A stretch of 64,000 nucleotides of DNA from Candidatus Aminicenantes bacterium UBA6072 (GTDB lineage Bacteria > Acidobacteriota > Aminicenantia > UBA2199). Positions 42,506-52,037 of the stretch are shown in pieces (positions within the stretch are counted from its first letter, which is position 1; each line of letters begins with the position of its first letter). The stretch is taken from contig DIXU01000008.1 in NCBI GenBank assembly GCA_002436105.1, positions 79,317-143,316 of the forward strand. Direction: 5' to 3'. The translations under genes were made by a program, and so were the position numbers. Under the pieces are notes generated by a model that saw only the letters and a list, made by a program, of their open reading frames with translations, ran no database searches and had not been told where the DNA came from.

Positions 42506-43773
42506 AACTGAAAGGCGGCAAGAAAAAATGGATCATTCTGCTGGCGGCCGTGCTGCTGATCGCGGCGCTGGCCTGGTTTCTGGCCACGAAGGGAGAAACG
42601 GCCCAGGGCCGCTACGTCATGACTCCGATCGATCGCGGCGACCTGGAGGCCGTCGTTTCCTCGACCGGCACGCTCGGCGCCGTGACCACGGTCCAGGTCG
42701 GCACCCAGGTATCCGGACGCATCGCCAAGATCTACACCGATTTCAACCAGATCGTGAAAAAAGGCGACTTGGTCGCCCTGCTGGACACCTCGGGGCTGCA
42801 GATGGCCGTCTCGGAGGCCGAGGCGTCCCATGCCAAAGCCCAGGCCCAGATGAAGCAGGCCAAGCAGGACCTGGAGCGCGCCCGCTACCTGTTCCAGGAG
42901 AACATCAAGACCAAGAACGACCTCGAGCAGTCCCAGGTCAACTACGAACTGGCCGTGGCCACCGTGAAATCGGCCAAGTCCGGCCTGGAGCGCGCCCGCA
43001 TCAACCTCGGCTACGCCTCCATTTACACCCCCATCGACGGCATCGTCATCTCGAGAAACGTCGACGTCGGCCAGACCGTGGCCGCCAGCCTCTCCTCGCC
43101 CACCCTGTTCCTCATCGCCAACGACCTGGAAAAAATGCAGATCCTGGCCGACGTCGACGAGAGCGACATCGGCCAGATCCAGAACGGCCAGGAAGTGCGC
43201 TTCACCATCCAGGCCCAGCCCGGCCGCACCTTTTCCGGCCAGGTCAGCCAGATCCGCCTGGAACCGACCACGGTGAACAACGTGGTCAACTATACCGTGG
43301 TCATCAACGTGGCCAACAAGGAAGGGCTCCTGCTGCCGGGCATGACCGCCACCATCGACTTCATCGTCGGCCAGGCCAGAAGCGTCCTGCGCGTGGCCAA
43401 CGCCGCCCTGCGCGTCAAACCCACGGAAGACATGCTCGCCGGCCTGCGCAAGGAATTCGCCGCCCGCACGGCGGGGCGGCCGGGAGCGGCCGCCGCCGAG
43501 GGTTCAGGGCAGGCTCCGGCGATGACCAACGGCCCGCCCATGCCCGGCGCCAACGGCAGCGGCCGCAGCCGGCCCAAGGACATGGCCCTGCTCTGGTATC
43601 TCGACGCCTCGGGCAGCGTGAAGGCGGCCCGGGTCAGGACGGGCATCAGCGACGGCCAGATGACCGAGATCCGGACCGATGAGCTCAAGGAGGGGATGGA
43701 GGTCATCAAGAGCATCAACCTGACCGCCAAGGAACAGGCCGCCGGCAGGATGCCGCGCATGAGGATCCTGTGA
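42502..43773 (+). CDS. macA: MacA-like periplasmic adaptor protein of an ABC exporter
   Basis: A 423-residue membrane-fusion protein. One N-terminal membrane anchor (about 10-26) is followed by the split lipoyl domain (VVSSTGTLGAVTTVQVGTQVSGRI and VYTPIDGIVISRNVDVGQTVAAS), a helical hairpin (about 95-155) and a beta-barrel domain (VDESDIGQIQNGQEVRFTIQAQPGRTF). A Gly/Pro-rich insert (about 320-355) interrupts the C-terminal part. The GTG at 42502 follows AGGAGG. The next two genes give the matching ATPase and permease. Confidence 0.88.
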   Translation: MKLKGGKKKWIILLAAVLLIAALAWFLATKGETAQGRYVMTPIDRGDLEAVVSSTGTLGAVTTVQVGTQVSGRIAKIYTDFNQIVKKGDLVALLDTSGLQMAVSEAEASHAKAQAQMKQAKQDLERARYLFQENIKTKNDLEQSQVNYELAVATVKSAKSGLERARINLGYASIYTPIDGIVISRNVDVGQTVAASLSSPTLFLIANDLEKMQILADVDESDIGQIQNGQEVRFTIQAQPGRTFSGQVSQIRLEPTTVNNVVNYTVVINVANKEGLLLPGMTATIDFIVGQARSVLRVANAALRVKPTEDMLAGLRKEFAARTAGRPGAAAAEGSGQAPAMTNGPPMPGANGSGRSRPKDMALLWYLDASGSVKAARVRTGISDGQMTEIRTDELKEGMEVIKSINLTAKEQAAGRMPRMRIL

Positions 43774-43792
43774 CCCGCCCCGGGAAGGCCGC

Positions 43793-44556
<764 letters not shown>

Positions 44557-44560
<4 letters not shown>

Positions 44561-45774
44561 AATGGAAGAACCTGATCAAGGTGGCCTTCAAGTCGATCGT
44601 CAAGAACAAGATGCGCACCCTGCTGACCATGCTGGGCATCATCATCGGCGTCGCCGCCGTCATCGTCATGGTGGCCATCGGCAAGGGAGCCGAGAAGCGC
44701 ATCCAGGACCAGATCGCCAGCATGGGCACCAACCTGCTGACCATCTTCCCCGGCTCCATGCAGTCGCGCGGCGTGCGCATGGGGCCGGACTCGGGCGTGC
44801 AGCTGACCCTGGAAGACGTGGAGCGCCTGAAGCGCGACGCCACCCTGGTCCAGGCCGTCTCGCCGATGGTGCGCAGCGGCGCCCAGCTCATCGGCGGCAG
44901 CGGCAACTGGAATACGAGCGTCTGGGGCGTTTCCGAGCAGTACCTGGAGATACGCGACTGGACCCTGAGCTCCGGCGAGTTTTTTTCCAGCGCCGATATC
45001 CGCGCCCAGAACAAGTCCTGCGTCGTCGGCCAGACCATCGTCAAAAACCTGTTTGCCGGCGATGACCCGGTCGGCCAGCAGCTGCGCGTTCGCAACGTGC
45101 CGTTCCGCATCATCGGCGTCCTGCAGGAACGGGGACAAAGCTCATTCGGCATGGACCAGGACGACCTGATCATCGCCCCCTACTCCACCGTAATGACCCG
45201 CCTGAGCGGCCATGCGCACGTCAACCAGATCCTGGTGCGCGCCGTTTCGCTGGAGCAAATGGACCAGGCCCAGGCCGAGGTCACCCGGATCATGCGCGAA
45301 GCGCACAGGATTCCCGAGGGCGGCGACGACGACTTCACGGTGCGCAACCAGACCGACATCGCCGCCACCGCCCAGGAGACCTCCAGCGTCCTGACCATGC
45401 TGCTGGCCTCCATCGCCAGCATCTCGCTGCTGGTGGGCGGCATCGGCATCATGAACATCATGCTGGTCTCGGTCACCGAGCGCACCCATGAGATCGGCAT
45501 CCGCATGGCCATCGGCGCCCGCGGCCGCGACATCCTGGTGCAGTTCCTCATCGAGGCCGTAGTACTCAGCCTTTCGGGAGGGCTGATCGGGGTGCTGATC
45601 GGCTTTTTGGCCACCTGGATCGTCAACATGGCCACCGACTGGATCACGGTCATCTCGCCGACCAATGTCCTGCTCTCCTTCGGCTTCGCCGGCGCGGTGG
45701 GCATCTTCTTCGGCTACTACCCGGCGCGCAAGGCGGCCGCCCTCAATCCCATCGAGGCGTTGCGCTACGAATAG
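44557..45774 (+). CDS. MacB-type ABC transporter permease
   Basis: A 405-residue permease with the MacB topology: one N-terminal helix (LLTMLGIIIGVAAVIVMVAIG, about 22-42), a large periplasmic domain and three C-terminal helices (ASIASISLLVGGIGIMNIML, the segment near 340, and the end before YPARKAAALNPIEALRYE). The last motif is the FtsX/MacB family signature. With the adaptor and ATPase it should export a substrate such as a peptide or lipoprotein through an outer-membrane channel encoded elsewhere. Confidence 0.92.
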
Positions 45775-45897
45775 TCCCGCGCCGCGGCGGCCAGAAACCG
45801 CTGACCCGGTGTGCATCTCTTTTCGCAGGGCGATCGCCCAACAGGCTGTGACCCATCCCTTGTTGCCATCCGCGATCCCTTCCCCTCCGGCGGGGAG

Positions 45898-45926
45898 TTG
45901 CGCGAGACTGCTTTTTTTATTACTAT
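45898..45926 (+). promoter_or_regulatory. promoter of the ATP-grasp gene, very short leader
   Basis: TTGCGC, 17-base spacer, TACTAT, then nine bases to the ATG at 45936. A leader of about three nt is predicted, so the AAAAGGAA before the ATG would be only partly transcribed. Confidence 0.45.
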
Positions 45927-45935
45927 TAAAAGGAA

Positions 45936-47066
45936 ATGGAAAAGAAAAAAAAGCGGCTGAAGCGTCTGCGGGTGGCGCTGGCCTACAACTCGTACGAAGA
46001 AAGCCAGCATGAGGCGGTCCCCGGCGACAGCAGCTCGGGTCATGATCTGCGGGTCATGATCCGCCGCATGGCCCGGACGTTGCGCGGCCTGGGCCATGAC
46101 GTCTCGGTCCTGCACCTGGCCGACGACCTGACCAAGCTCCAGCGCAAGCTGAACTCCATTCGCCCCCACGTCGTGTTCAACCAGTACGATGACGTCGTCC
46201 ATGGCGCCCTCTACGAGATGCGCTTCGCCGCCTTCATCCGCATGCTCGGTTATCCCATCACCGGTTCGCCCGCGCTGGCACTGGGCTTGAGCCGCGACAA
46301 GTACATGGCCCTGAGCCTGATGAAAGGGGCCGGCATTCCCATTCCGCCCGAGACCACCCTCCTGGAAAAGGTCTCCGATATCGACCGCCACAAGCTGCAT
46401 TTTCCACTCATTGTCCATCCCGGCCAGGAGCACGCCGGCATCGGCATGGAGCGCGATTCGGTGGTCCACAGCAAGAAGGCGCTCATCGAAAAGACCCGCG
46501 AGATCATCCGCTCCTACCAGCAGCCCGCCCTGGTGCAGGGTTTTCTGCCCGGCCGGGAGTTCAACGTCGGCATCCTGGGCGGCCGCCGGCTGCAGGTCAT
46601 GCCGCTGGCCGAAGTGGACTATTCGCGATTGCCGGAGGGGATCCCGCCCATCATGTCCTACGCGGCCAAGTGGGTGGAGACATCGATCGAGTTCAAAAGG
46701 ACGCGGGTCATCTGCCCGGCCCAGGTCGAGCCCAAGCTGGCAAAACTCATCAGCGATACCGCGGTCAAGGCTTTCCGCACCATCGGCGGCTGGGGCTATG
46801 GGCGCGTCGACATCCGCCTGGACGAAATGGGGCTGCCGCACGTGCTGGAGGTCAATTGCAACCCCTGCCTGGACGAAGGCATCGGGCTGGCCCGCTCGGC
46901 CGAGCAGGCGGGGATCAGTTATCCCGAGTTGATGCAGGCGGTGATCAAGGCCGCCTTCGAGGGACCGCCCTATGACATACACCTGCCGATCTTCATTCCG
47001 AAACCAGGGGCGGCAGGACGGGGATCCGCCTCCCGGAGCCGTCAGCCGGTCAAGCGTCCGGTATAG
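45936..47066 (+). CDS. ATP-grasp ligase of the D-Ala-D-Ala ligase type
   Basis: A 376-residue ligase. The N-terminal domain reads VALAYNSYEESQHE and PHVVFNQYDDV, similar to Ddl. The ATP-grasp lobe has LGLSRDKYMALSLMKGAGIP, the central PLIVHPGQEHAGIGMERDSVV loop, VQGFLPGREFNVGILGG and the metal-binding VLEVNCNPCLDEG. A basic tail follows. The substrate is probably an amino acid or peptide, but D-alanine is not certain. It ends inside a convergent metallopeptidase gene (25-base overlap); the two families may be functionally linked. Confidence 0.85.
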   Translation: MEKKKKRLKRLRVALAYNSYEESQHEAVPGDSSSGHDLRVMIRRMARTLRGLGHDVSVLHLADDLTKLQRKLNSIRPHVVFNQYDDVVHGALYEMRFAAFIRMLGYPITGSPALALGLSRDKYMALSLMKGAGIPIPPETTLLEKVSDIDRHKLHFPLIVHPGQEHAGIGMERDSVVHSKKALIEKTREIIRSYQQPALVQGFLPGREFNVGILGGRRLQVMPLAEVDYSRLPEGIPPIMSYAAKWVETSIEFKRTRVICPAQVEPKLAKLISDTAVKAFRTIGGWGYGRVDIRLDEMGLPHVLEVNCNPCLDEGIGLARSAEQAGISYPELMQAVIKAAFEGPPYDIHLPIFIPKPGAAGRGSASRSRQPVKRPV

Positions 47067-48079
47067 GCGTAGTCCAGCGCCAGGGCGACGGCCAGCGAGA
47101 CGACATCCATGACCCGCTCCCCTTCCTGCCCGGGGCGGTAGGAGAGTTTCAGGGCCAGGGAGCGCGATTCCAGCTTGCGCAGGATGGCCGCGGCCTCGTG
47201 CTCGCTCAGCTCCGACCAGAGCACCACGCGCTCGAGCAGCCGCGTGTGGAGCTTGCGGAACAATCCCGCCGCCGGGCGCAGCTGGCTGCCGCGCGCCGGC
47301 GGGAACACCTCGCGCAAACGGTCGTCGACATAGCCGCGGGCGGCCCGCCGGTAGCGCTTCGCCTTTTTCCCGTACTGATCGGCGAGCGGCATGGTCATGC
47401 TCTCAACCGGGCGCAGGAAACGCACGCGGGAATTTTCGGCGCTGCGGCGGCGGATCTCCTTCATGAGCCCGTTGACGTACAGCAACTTGCGCATCACCGG
47501 CCAGTTCCGATAGCGGGCGCGCCAGCCGGAGCGCGGCGTCAGCCAGACGGCGAAGGTCTCGGCGAAATCCTCGTCGGGATGTTTCTGGGCATAGGTGCGG
47601 CCGTAGGGGGAAACGGAGATGTGCCGGACGTATTCACGACTCAGGTGATCGGGGATGAAATAGTCCCGGTAGGGACGGGAAAAACGACCGAATATCTCCT
47701 CCCAGCTCGGCCGGCGCCACAGGCGATAGGCATAGTTGACGGCATGGCCTGCCTCGTGGCGCAGCAGGGCCATGATGCGCTTGCCATCCTCGATCTCCCC
47801 CGTCTGCTCCTCTTCGATGCGGGCCAGGCGCTCGTCAGCCAGGTAGAAAGGGATGCCGATGACCGGGTACCTGTCGGGACAGCCCCAGGTGTCGGTCAGG
47901 TACAGGACGGGCTTGAAGCGGAAACCCTTGGCTTCCATCTCGCGGTACAGCCGGCGGACATAGGGCTCGACGGGCGACCCGGGAATGCGCAGGTTGAGAT
48001 CGGATATGCGGCTGTTCAAAAGTTCAAAGCGGACCGTATCCCAGCTCTGCACAAGTGAATGGATCGTTTTCGCGCTCAT
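47042..48079 (-). CDS. putative zinc metallopeptidase
   Basis: A 345-residue soluble protein without a signal peptide. The zinc motif RHEAGHAVNYAY is at about 105-116 and the third ligand is likely in DEDFAETFAVWL (about 171-182), the gluzincin arrangement seen in bacterial putative zinc-binding metallopeptidases. The C-terminal half is helical and basic. The substrate is unknown. The 97-nt leader from its promoter contains a hairpin-prone GC-rich stretch. Confidence 0.75.
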   Translation of the reverse strand: MSAKTIHSLVQSWDTVRFELLNSRISDLNLRIPGSPVEPYVRRLYREMEAKGFRFKPVLYLTDTWGCPDRYPVIGIPFYLADERLARIEEEQTGEIEDGKRIMALLRHEAGHAVNYAYRLWRRPSWEEIFGRFSRPYRDYFIPDHLSREYVRHISVSPYGRTYAQKHPDEDFAETFAVWLTPRSGWRARYRNWPVMRKLLYVNGLMKEIRRRSAENSRVRFLRPVESMTMPLADQYGKKAKRYRRAARGYVDDRLREVFPPARGSQLRPAAGLFRKLHTRLLERVVLWSELSEHEAAAILRKLESRSLALKLSYRPGQEGERVMDVVSLAVALALDYAYTGRLTG

Positions 48080-48182
48080 GTCACCCTTTGACCTTCCTGA
48101 AACCGGGGGCAGCGCCCTGGTTTCTCCAGAAACTGTCGCGCTCCGGCAGGGAGCCGTTACTCACTGGAAGACAGGGGAGTTA

Positions 48183-48211
48183 CATATAAACCAAGGTGAC
48201 GGCTTTGTCAA
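48183..48211 (-). promoter_or_regulatory. promoter of the metallopeptidase gene
   Basis: Minus strand TTGACA (48206-48211), 17-base spacer, TATATG (48183-48188), diverging from the molybdopterin operon. The stretch 48212-48370 between the two promoters is AT-rich and shows nothing else. Confidence 0.7.
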
Positions 48212-48370
48212 TACGCAAAGAACGCAGATTTGTCGTCAAAGTCCCATAATTATAAGTAATTTTAATTTTAAAGTTTTTTGTTCCTGGCCTGCTTACGCAT
48301 TGTGGATATCTTGCCCTTTATGTGGAAAACCGCTTTATCCTGTCTGCATCCCTTGCATCTTGAAGGGCAA

Positions 48371-48399
48371 TTGACCCAAGATCCGTTTTTTGCTAGAAT
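48371..48399 (+). promoter_or_regulatory. promoter of the molybdopterin operon
   Basis: TTGACC, 17-base spacer, TAGAAT (48394-48399). Transcription would start near 48406, at the beginning of the structured leader. Confidence 0.7.
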
Positions 48400-48405
48400 G
48401 GGTTG

Positions 48406-48502
48406 TCTCCGAGTTGAAGGAGCTACAGCATCCGGTGCCAGGCTTTTCAACCGCGAGGGCCGAGACGGAAACATTTCGGCCTCCCTGATCGGAAAGGAGA
48501 AA
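48406..48502 (+). ncRNA. candidate molybdenum cofactor (Moco) riboswitch
   Basis: A 97-nt leader directly after the promoter can form several stems: CTCC (48407-48410) with GGAG (near 48418), GGCCGA (48458-48463) with TCGGCC (48476-48481), and CTCC (48481-48484) with GGAG (48496-48499). The last stem would hide the ribosome binding site. The phrases GGCTTTTCAACCG and CTCCCTGATCGGAAAGG resemble my memory of the Moco motif, and the genes downstream make Moco. I could not run a covariance model. Confidence 0.5.
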
Positions 48503-48504
48503 TG

Positions 48505-48561
48505 ATGCAGGAATCAGGTTCTTTTCCCATAAAGACCCGCTGCCCGGCCCATGGCGCCTGA
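48505..48561 (+). CDS. possible 18-residue leader peptide before moeA
   Basis: GGAG (48496-48499) stands five bases before the ATG of MQESGSFPIKTRCPAHGA. Its TGA is four bases before the likely moeA start at 48566, which has no ribosome binding site of its own, so moeA may be translated by reinitiation. Confidence 0.4.
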   Translation: MQESGSFPIKTRCPAHGA

Positions 48562-48565
48562 ACCC

Positions 48566-49735
48566 ATGCTGGCCATCGAAGAGGCCGAGAGGATACTCGC
48601 CGCCTTTCCCGTCCAGGTAAAGGACGAGACCACGCCCCTCGCGGCGGCGCAGAACCGCTTCCTGGCCCGGGATATCGTCTCTCCCGGCGACGTGCCAGAA
48701 TTCGACAAGTCGGCCATGGACGGCTATGCCTGTATTTCCGGGGACGATTCACCCTCCTTCCGGGTCATTGAGACCATTGCCGCCGGCGCTCCTCCCGGAC
48801 GAACGATCACGCCCGGCCTTTGCGCCAGGATCATGACCGGCGCCATGCTCCCGCGCGGCGCCGACCGCGTGGTCATGCGCGAGTGCACCGAGGAGGCGGA
48901 CGGGGTCATGAGGATCATCCGCGAGGATCCCCACCATAACATCCGCCGCCGGGGCGAGGACCTGCGTGCCGGACAGGCGGTGATGAACCGGGGCGACCGC
49001 CTGGGGGCGGCGCGCATCGCGATGCTGGCCTCGCTGGGCTTCGCCCAGGTACCGACGGCCAAGCCGCCCCGGGTGGCGATTATCACCACCGGGTCGGAGC
49101 TGGTCCCGCCGGGAGTCCCGCTGGGTCCGGGAAAGATATACGACAGCAATTCCCATTCCCTGGTCGCGCAGCTTCGCGACTGCGGCTGCGAGCCCATTGT
49201 CCTGGGCGAAGTGGCCGACCACGCCGAGACGACTGCACGGGCCATCGCTTCCGGGTTGACGCAATGCGACGCCCTCATCCTCTCCGGCGGGGTATCGGCC
49301 GGTGATTTCGACTATGTGCCCGCGGCCATGAAGCGGGCCGGTTGCACCCTGCATTTCCAGAAGATCGCCGTCCAGCCGGGCATGCCCACCGTTTTCGCCA
49401 GCCGCGGCGAACAGGCGGTCTTCGGCCTCCCCGGCAACCCGGTCTCCACCTTCGTCATCTTCGAGGTCTTCATCAAGCCACTGCTGCTGCGCTGGCTGGG
49501 GCATGCCTACCGGCCGCTGGTCCTGCCGGCCATGCTGGAGGCGGGCTACCGCCGCCGGCGCAGCGAGCGCACCGTCTTTCTTCCCGCCCTCTTCAGGGAG
49601 GGCAAGGCCGAGATCCTCGCCTATCACGGCTCAGCCCACCTGCACGCCCTGAGCCGGGCCAACGCCCTGTTGCGCGTGCCGGCCGGGCAGGAGGCCATCC
49701 CGGCCGGGAGCATGGTCGATGTACGATTCCTGTAA
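48566..49735 (+). CDS. moeA: molybdopterin molybdenumtransferase
   Basis: A 389-residue enzyme that inserts molybdate into adenylated molybdopterin. The N-terminus MLAIEEAERILAAFPV, the NRFLARDIVSPGDVPEFDKSAMDGYA segment and the MogA-like domain with TTGSELVPPGVPLGPGKIYDSNS and LILSGGVSAGDFDYVPAAMK are standard. The C-terminal domain includes VFGLPGNPVSTFVIFE. I chose ATG 48566 over 48551 because MoeA proteins begin near this point; neither has a strong ribosome binding site. Confidence 0.94.
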   Translation: MLAIEEAERILAAFPVQVKDETTPLAAAQNRFLARDIVSPGDVPEFDKSAMDGYACISGDDSPSFRVIETIAAGAPPGRTITPGLCARIMTGAMLPRGADRVVMRECTEEADGVMRIIREDPHHNIRRRGEDLRAGQAVMNRGDRLGAARIAMLASLGFAQVPTAKPPRVAIITTGSELVPPGVPLGPGKIYDSNSHSLVAQLRDCGCEPIVLGEVADHAETTARAIASGLTQCDALILSGGVSAGDFDYVPAAMKRAGCTLHFQKIAVQPGMPTVFASRGEQAVFGLPGNPVSTFVIFEVFIKPLLLRWLGHAYRPLVLPAMLEAGYRRRRSERTVFLPALFREGKAEILAYHGSAHLHALSRANALLRVPAGQEAIPAGSMVDVRFL

Positions 49736-50525
49736 CCGCGAGATCAACTACCTGCGCATCTCGGTGACCGACCGCTGCAACCTGCGCTGCACCTATTGCA
49801 TGCCCGAGCAGGGCATCCGGATGAAGAGGCACAGCGATATTCTCCCGTATGAAAAGATCGTCCAGGTGGCTCAGGCGGCCTCCGAGCTGGGCATCCGCAA
49901 AGTGCGCCTGACAGGCGGCGAACCGCTGGTGCGCAGGAATATCTCGTTCCTGGTCCGTGAGCTCAAGTCGCTTCCCGGCATCCGGGAAGTGTGCCTGACC
50001 AGCAACGGCACGCTGCTGGCGCCGCTGGCCGAGGAACTCAAGCGCTCGGGGCTCGACCGCCTCAATATCTCCATGGATACGCTGGATCCCGGCAAGTACC
50101 GCCGGATCACGCGCAACGGGGATATGGCGATGGTGATGGCAGGCATCCGCGCCGCCCAGGAAGCGGGCTTCCGCGGCACCAAGCTGAACATGGTGCTGAT
50201 CCCGGGCTTCAATGACGACGAGGTGGACGCCATGAAGGAGTTCTGCCGTCGGAACGACCTCTGCCTGCAGCGCATCCATCACTACAGCCTGCATGACCAC
50301 CGCAGCGCCCGAAGCGAGCTGGAAGCCGAGAGGCCCCTGCCCTGCCGCGCCTGCAACCGGCTGCGTCTGACCGCCGACGGCAAACTGAAGCCCTGCCTGT
50401 TCTCCGATCTCGAGATCGCCACGGATTTCAATGACATCCGCGCCAGCCTGCTGCAGGCCGTGCGCGCCAAGCCTGCCCGCGGCATCGGCTGCGCCAACCG
50501 CGGCAACTGGCAGATAGGAGGCTAG
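49719..50525 (+). CDS. moaA: GTP 3',8-cyclase, short form
   Basis: A 268-residue radical SAM enzyme for the first step of molybdopterin synthesis. The SAM cluster is Cys20, Cys24, Cys27 (CX3CX2C), and the second cluster Cys209, Cys212, Cys226 (CX2CX13C), both intact; LTGGEPLVRRN and LNISMDTLDPGKYR are typical, and the protein ends in the conserved Gly-Gly. At 268 residues it is about 60 shorter than most MoaA; the loss is between about 180 and 205, just before the second cluster. It overlaps moeA by 17 bases. Confidence 0.92.
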   Translation: MYDSCNREINYLRISVTDRCNLRCTYCMPEQGIRMKRHSDILPYEKIVQVAQAASELGIRKVRLTGGEPLVRRNISFLVRELKSLPGIREVCLTSNGTLLAPLAEELKRSGLDRLNISMDTLDPGKYRRITRNGDMAMVMAGIRAAQEAGFRGTKLNMVLIPGFNDDEVDAMKEFCRRNDLCLQRIHHYSLHDHRSARSELEAERPLPCRACNRLRLTADGKLKPCLFSDLEIATDFNDIRASLLQAVRAKPARGIGCANRGNWQIGG

Positions 50526-50981
50526 ATGAAACTGACCCATATCGATGATTCAGGGAAGGCGCACATGGTCGATATCAGCCCCAAGACGCCCATGCACCGC
50601 GAGGCGGTCGCCGCCGGCAAGATCATCCTGGCCCCCGCCACCCTGAAGCAACTCAAGGAAAACCGCCTGCAGAAGGGAGACGCCCTGGCGGTGGCCCGCG
50701 TCGCCGGCATCCAGGGCGGCAAGAAAACGGCGGATCTGATCCCGCTCTGCCACCCGCTGGCCATCCACCAGCTTGACGTGCAGTTCCGGCTGGTCAGCGA
50801 CGGCGTCGAGATCACCGCCCGCGCCGTCAGCGAGGGCAAGACCGGCGTCGAGATGGAAGCTCTGACCGCCGTCAGCGTGGCCGCCCTGACGCTCTACGAC
50901 ATGTGCAAGGCGATCGACAAGAGCATGATCATCGGCGCCATCGCCCTGCTGGAGAAGAGCAAGCATGAAATTCACGGTTGA
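50526..50981 (+). CDS. moaC: cyclic pyranopterin monophosphate synthase
   Basis: A 151-residue protein catalysing the second step of molybdopterin synthesis together with MoaA. Motifs: MVDISPKTPMHREAVAAG, GGKKTADLIPLCHPL (about 68-82) and GKTGVEMEALTAVSVAALTLYDMCKA, with the catalytic lysines. Length is normal. GGAGG precedes the ATG, which follows the moaA stop directly. It overlaps the MOSC gene by 17 bases. Confidence 0.95.
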   Translation: MKLTHIDDSGKAHMVDISPKTPMHREAVAAGKIILAPATLKQLKENRLQKGDALAVARVAGIQGGKKTADLIPLCHPLAIHQLDVQFRLVSDGVEITARAVSEGKTGVEMEALTAVSVAALTLYDMCKAIDKSMIIGAIALLEKSKHEIHG

Positions 50982-51402
50982 AGCGGTCTGCATCTCCGGG
51001 GAAAAGGGGGTCCAGAAACATGAGGTCCCCCGGATCGTGCTGCGCCAGGGGCACGGCATCGAGGGCGATGCCCACGCCGGCCCATGGCACCGCCAGGTAT
51101 CGCTGCTGGCCGGCGAGGCGGTGGATACCATGAAGGCCAGGGGACTGGAGCTGGCCGCCGGCGCCTTCGGCGAGAACATCGTCACCCGCGGGGTCGACTG
51201 GACCCGGGCCAGCGTGGGCGAGATCATCGAGATCGACGACGTCAGCCTGGAGATCACCCAGATCGGCAAGGAATGCCACAGCCGCTGCGCCATCTATTAC
51301 GCCGCCGGCGACTGCATCATGCCCCGGCAGGGGATCTTCACCAAGGTGCTCAAGGGAGGCACGATCCATGCTCAAAGTAGCGGTGATTACCATATCGGAT
51401 AG
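50965..51402 (+). CDS. MOSC-domain protein
   Basis: A 145-residue single-domain MOSC protein. IEGDAHAGPWHRQVSLL (about 32-48), GAFGENIVTRGVDW and IGKECHSRCAIYYAAGDCIMPRQGIFTKV are the family pattern, with the conserved cysteine in KECHSRC. MOSC domains bind or sulfurate molybdenum cofactor; in Moco operons of this type the protein lies next to moaC and mogA. It overlaps mogA by 35 bases. Confidence 0.88.
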   Translation: MKFTVEAVCISGEKGVQKHEVPRIVLRQGHGIEGDAHAGPWHRQVSLLAGEAVDTMKARGLELAAGAFGENIVTRGVDWTRASVGEIIEIDDVSLEITQIGKECHSRCAIYYAAGDCIMPRQGIFTKVLKGGTIHAQSSGDYHIG

Positions 51403-51856
51403 GGCCTGGCGCGGGGAATACGCCGACCTGTCGGGACCGCGCATCCGCGAGGTCCTCGAGCGGAAGCTGCCCGGCATCGACGTCGCCCTGCAGGTGGTCC
51501 CCGACGAAGCCGCGGCCATCACCGCGGCGCTGGGGCAGAACAGCGACCGGGACTACATCTTCACCAGCGGCGGCACCGGTCTTTCGCCGCGGGACATCAC
51601 CCCTGAAACCTGCGCCCGCTGGTGTGATCGCGAAATCCCCGGCATCAGCGAATGGCTGCGCCGCGAATCGGAGAAGGAGACCGCGCATGCCGTTTTTTCC
51701 CGCGCCTACAGCGGCATGAAAGGGAGCGCCATCATCGTCAATTTCCCCGGATCGCTGCGCGGCGCCGAGCTTTGCGCCACCCTGATGGCGGGGGTCATGC
51801 CACATGGCCGCGACATGGTTCATGGCGGGGATCATGAGCGTCAGGAGAAAAAGTGA
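51368..51856 (+). CDS. mogA: molybdopterin adenylyltransferase (MogA/MoaB family)
   Basis: A 162-residue enzyme that adenylates molybdopterin before molybdenum insertion. LKVAVITISDRAWRGEYADLSGP, IFTSGGTGLSPRDITPE (about 89-105) and the C-terminal INVNFPGSLRGAELCATLMAGVMPH-type region are diagnostic. Last gene of the operon; no MoaD, MoaE or MoeB is present in this window. Confidence 0.92.
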   Translation: MLKVAVITISDRAWRGEYADLSGPRIREVLERKLPGIDVALQVVPDEAAAITAALGQNSDRDYIFTSGGTGLSPRDITPETCARWCDREIPGISEWLRRESEKETAHAVFSRAYSGMKGSAIIVNFPGSLRGAELCATLMAGVMPHGRDMVHGGDHERQEKK

Positions 51857-51900
51857 CGAACCGCCAGTGCCAGTGTCTGCAAGAGATGGAAGCAATTGTT

Positions 51901-51937
51901 TGATATTTGGAATTAGGAAGTTGGAATTTAAGTCTTC
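51901..51937 (+). repeat. dispersed AT-rich element (GGAATTT family), short copy
   Basis: TTTGGAATTAGGAAGTTGG followed by AATTTAAGTCTTCG; the end matches the end of copy 1 at 14079-14150. Confidence 0.6.
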
Positions 51938-51993
51938 GTATTATCTCTTTCTGACCGTAAACCGCCTATCGTAGCCCGAGCACGGAATTCATT

Positions 51994-52027
51994 CCAACGT
52001 GGAACTTGGAACGTGGAACATGGCACC
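51994..52027. repeat. CGTGGAA heptamer repeat, reverse
   Basis: About four units of GGAACGT/GGAACTT/GGAACAT beside the 3' end of the response regulator gene. Confidence 0.7.
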
Positions 52028-52037
52028 TTTGGCTTCA

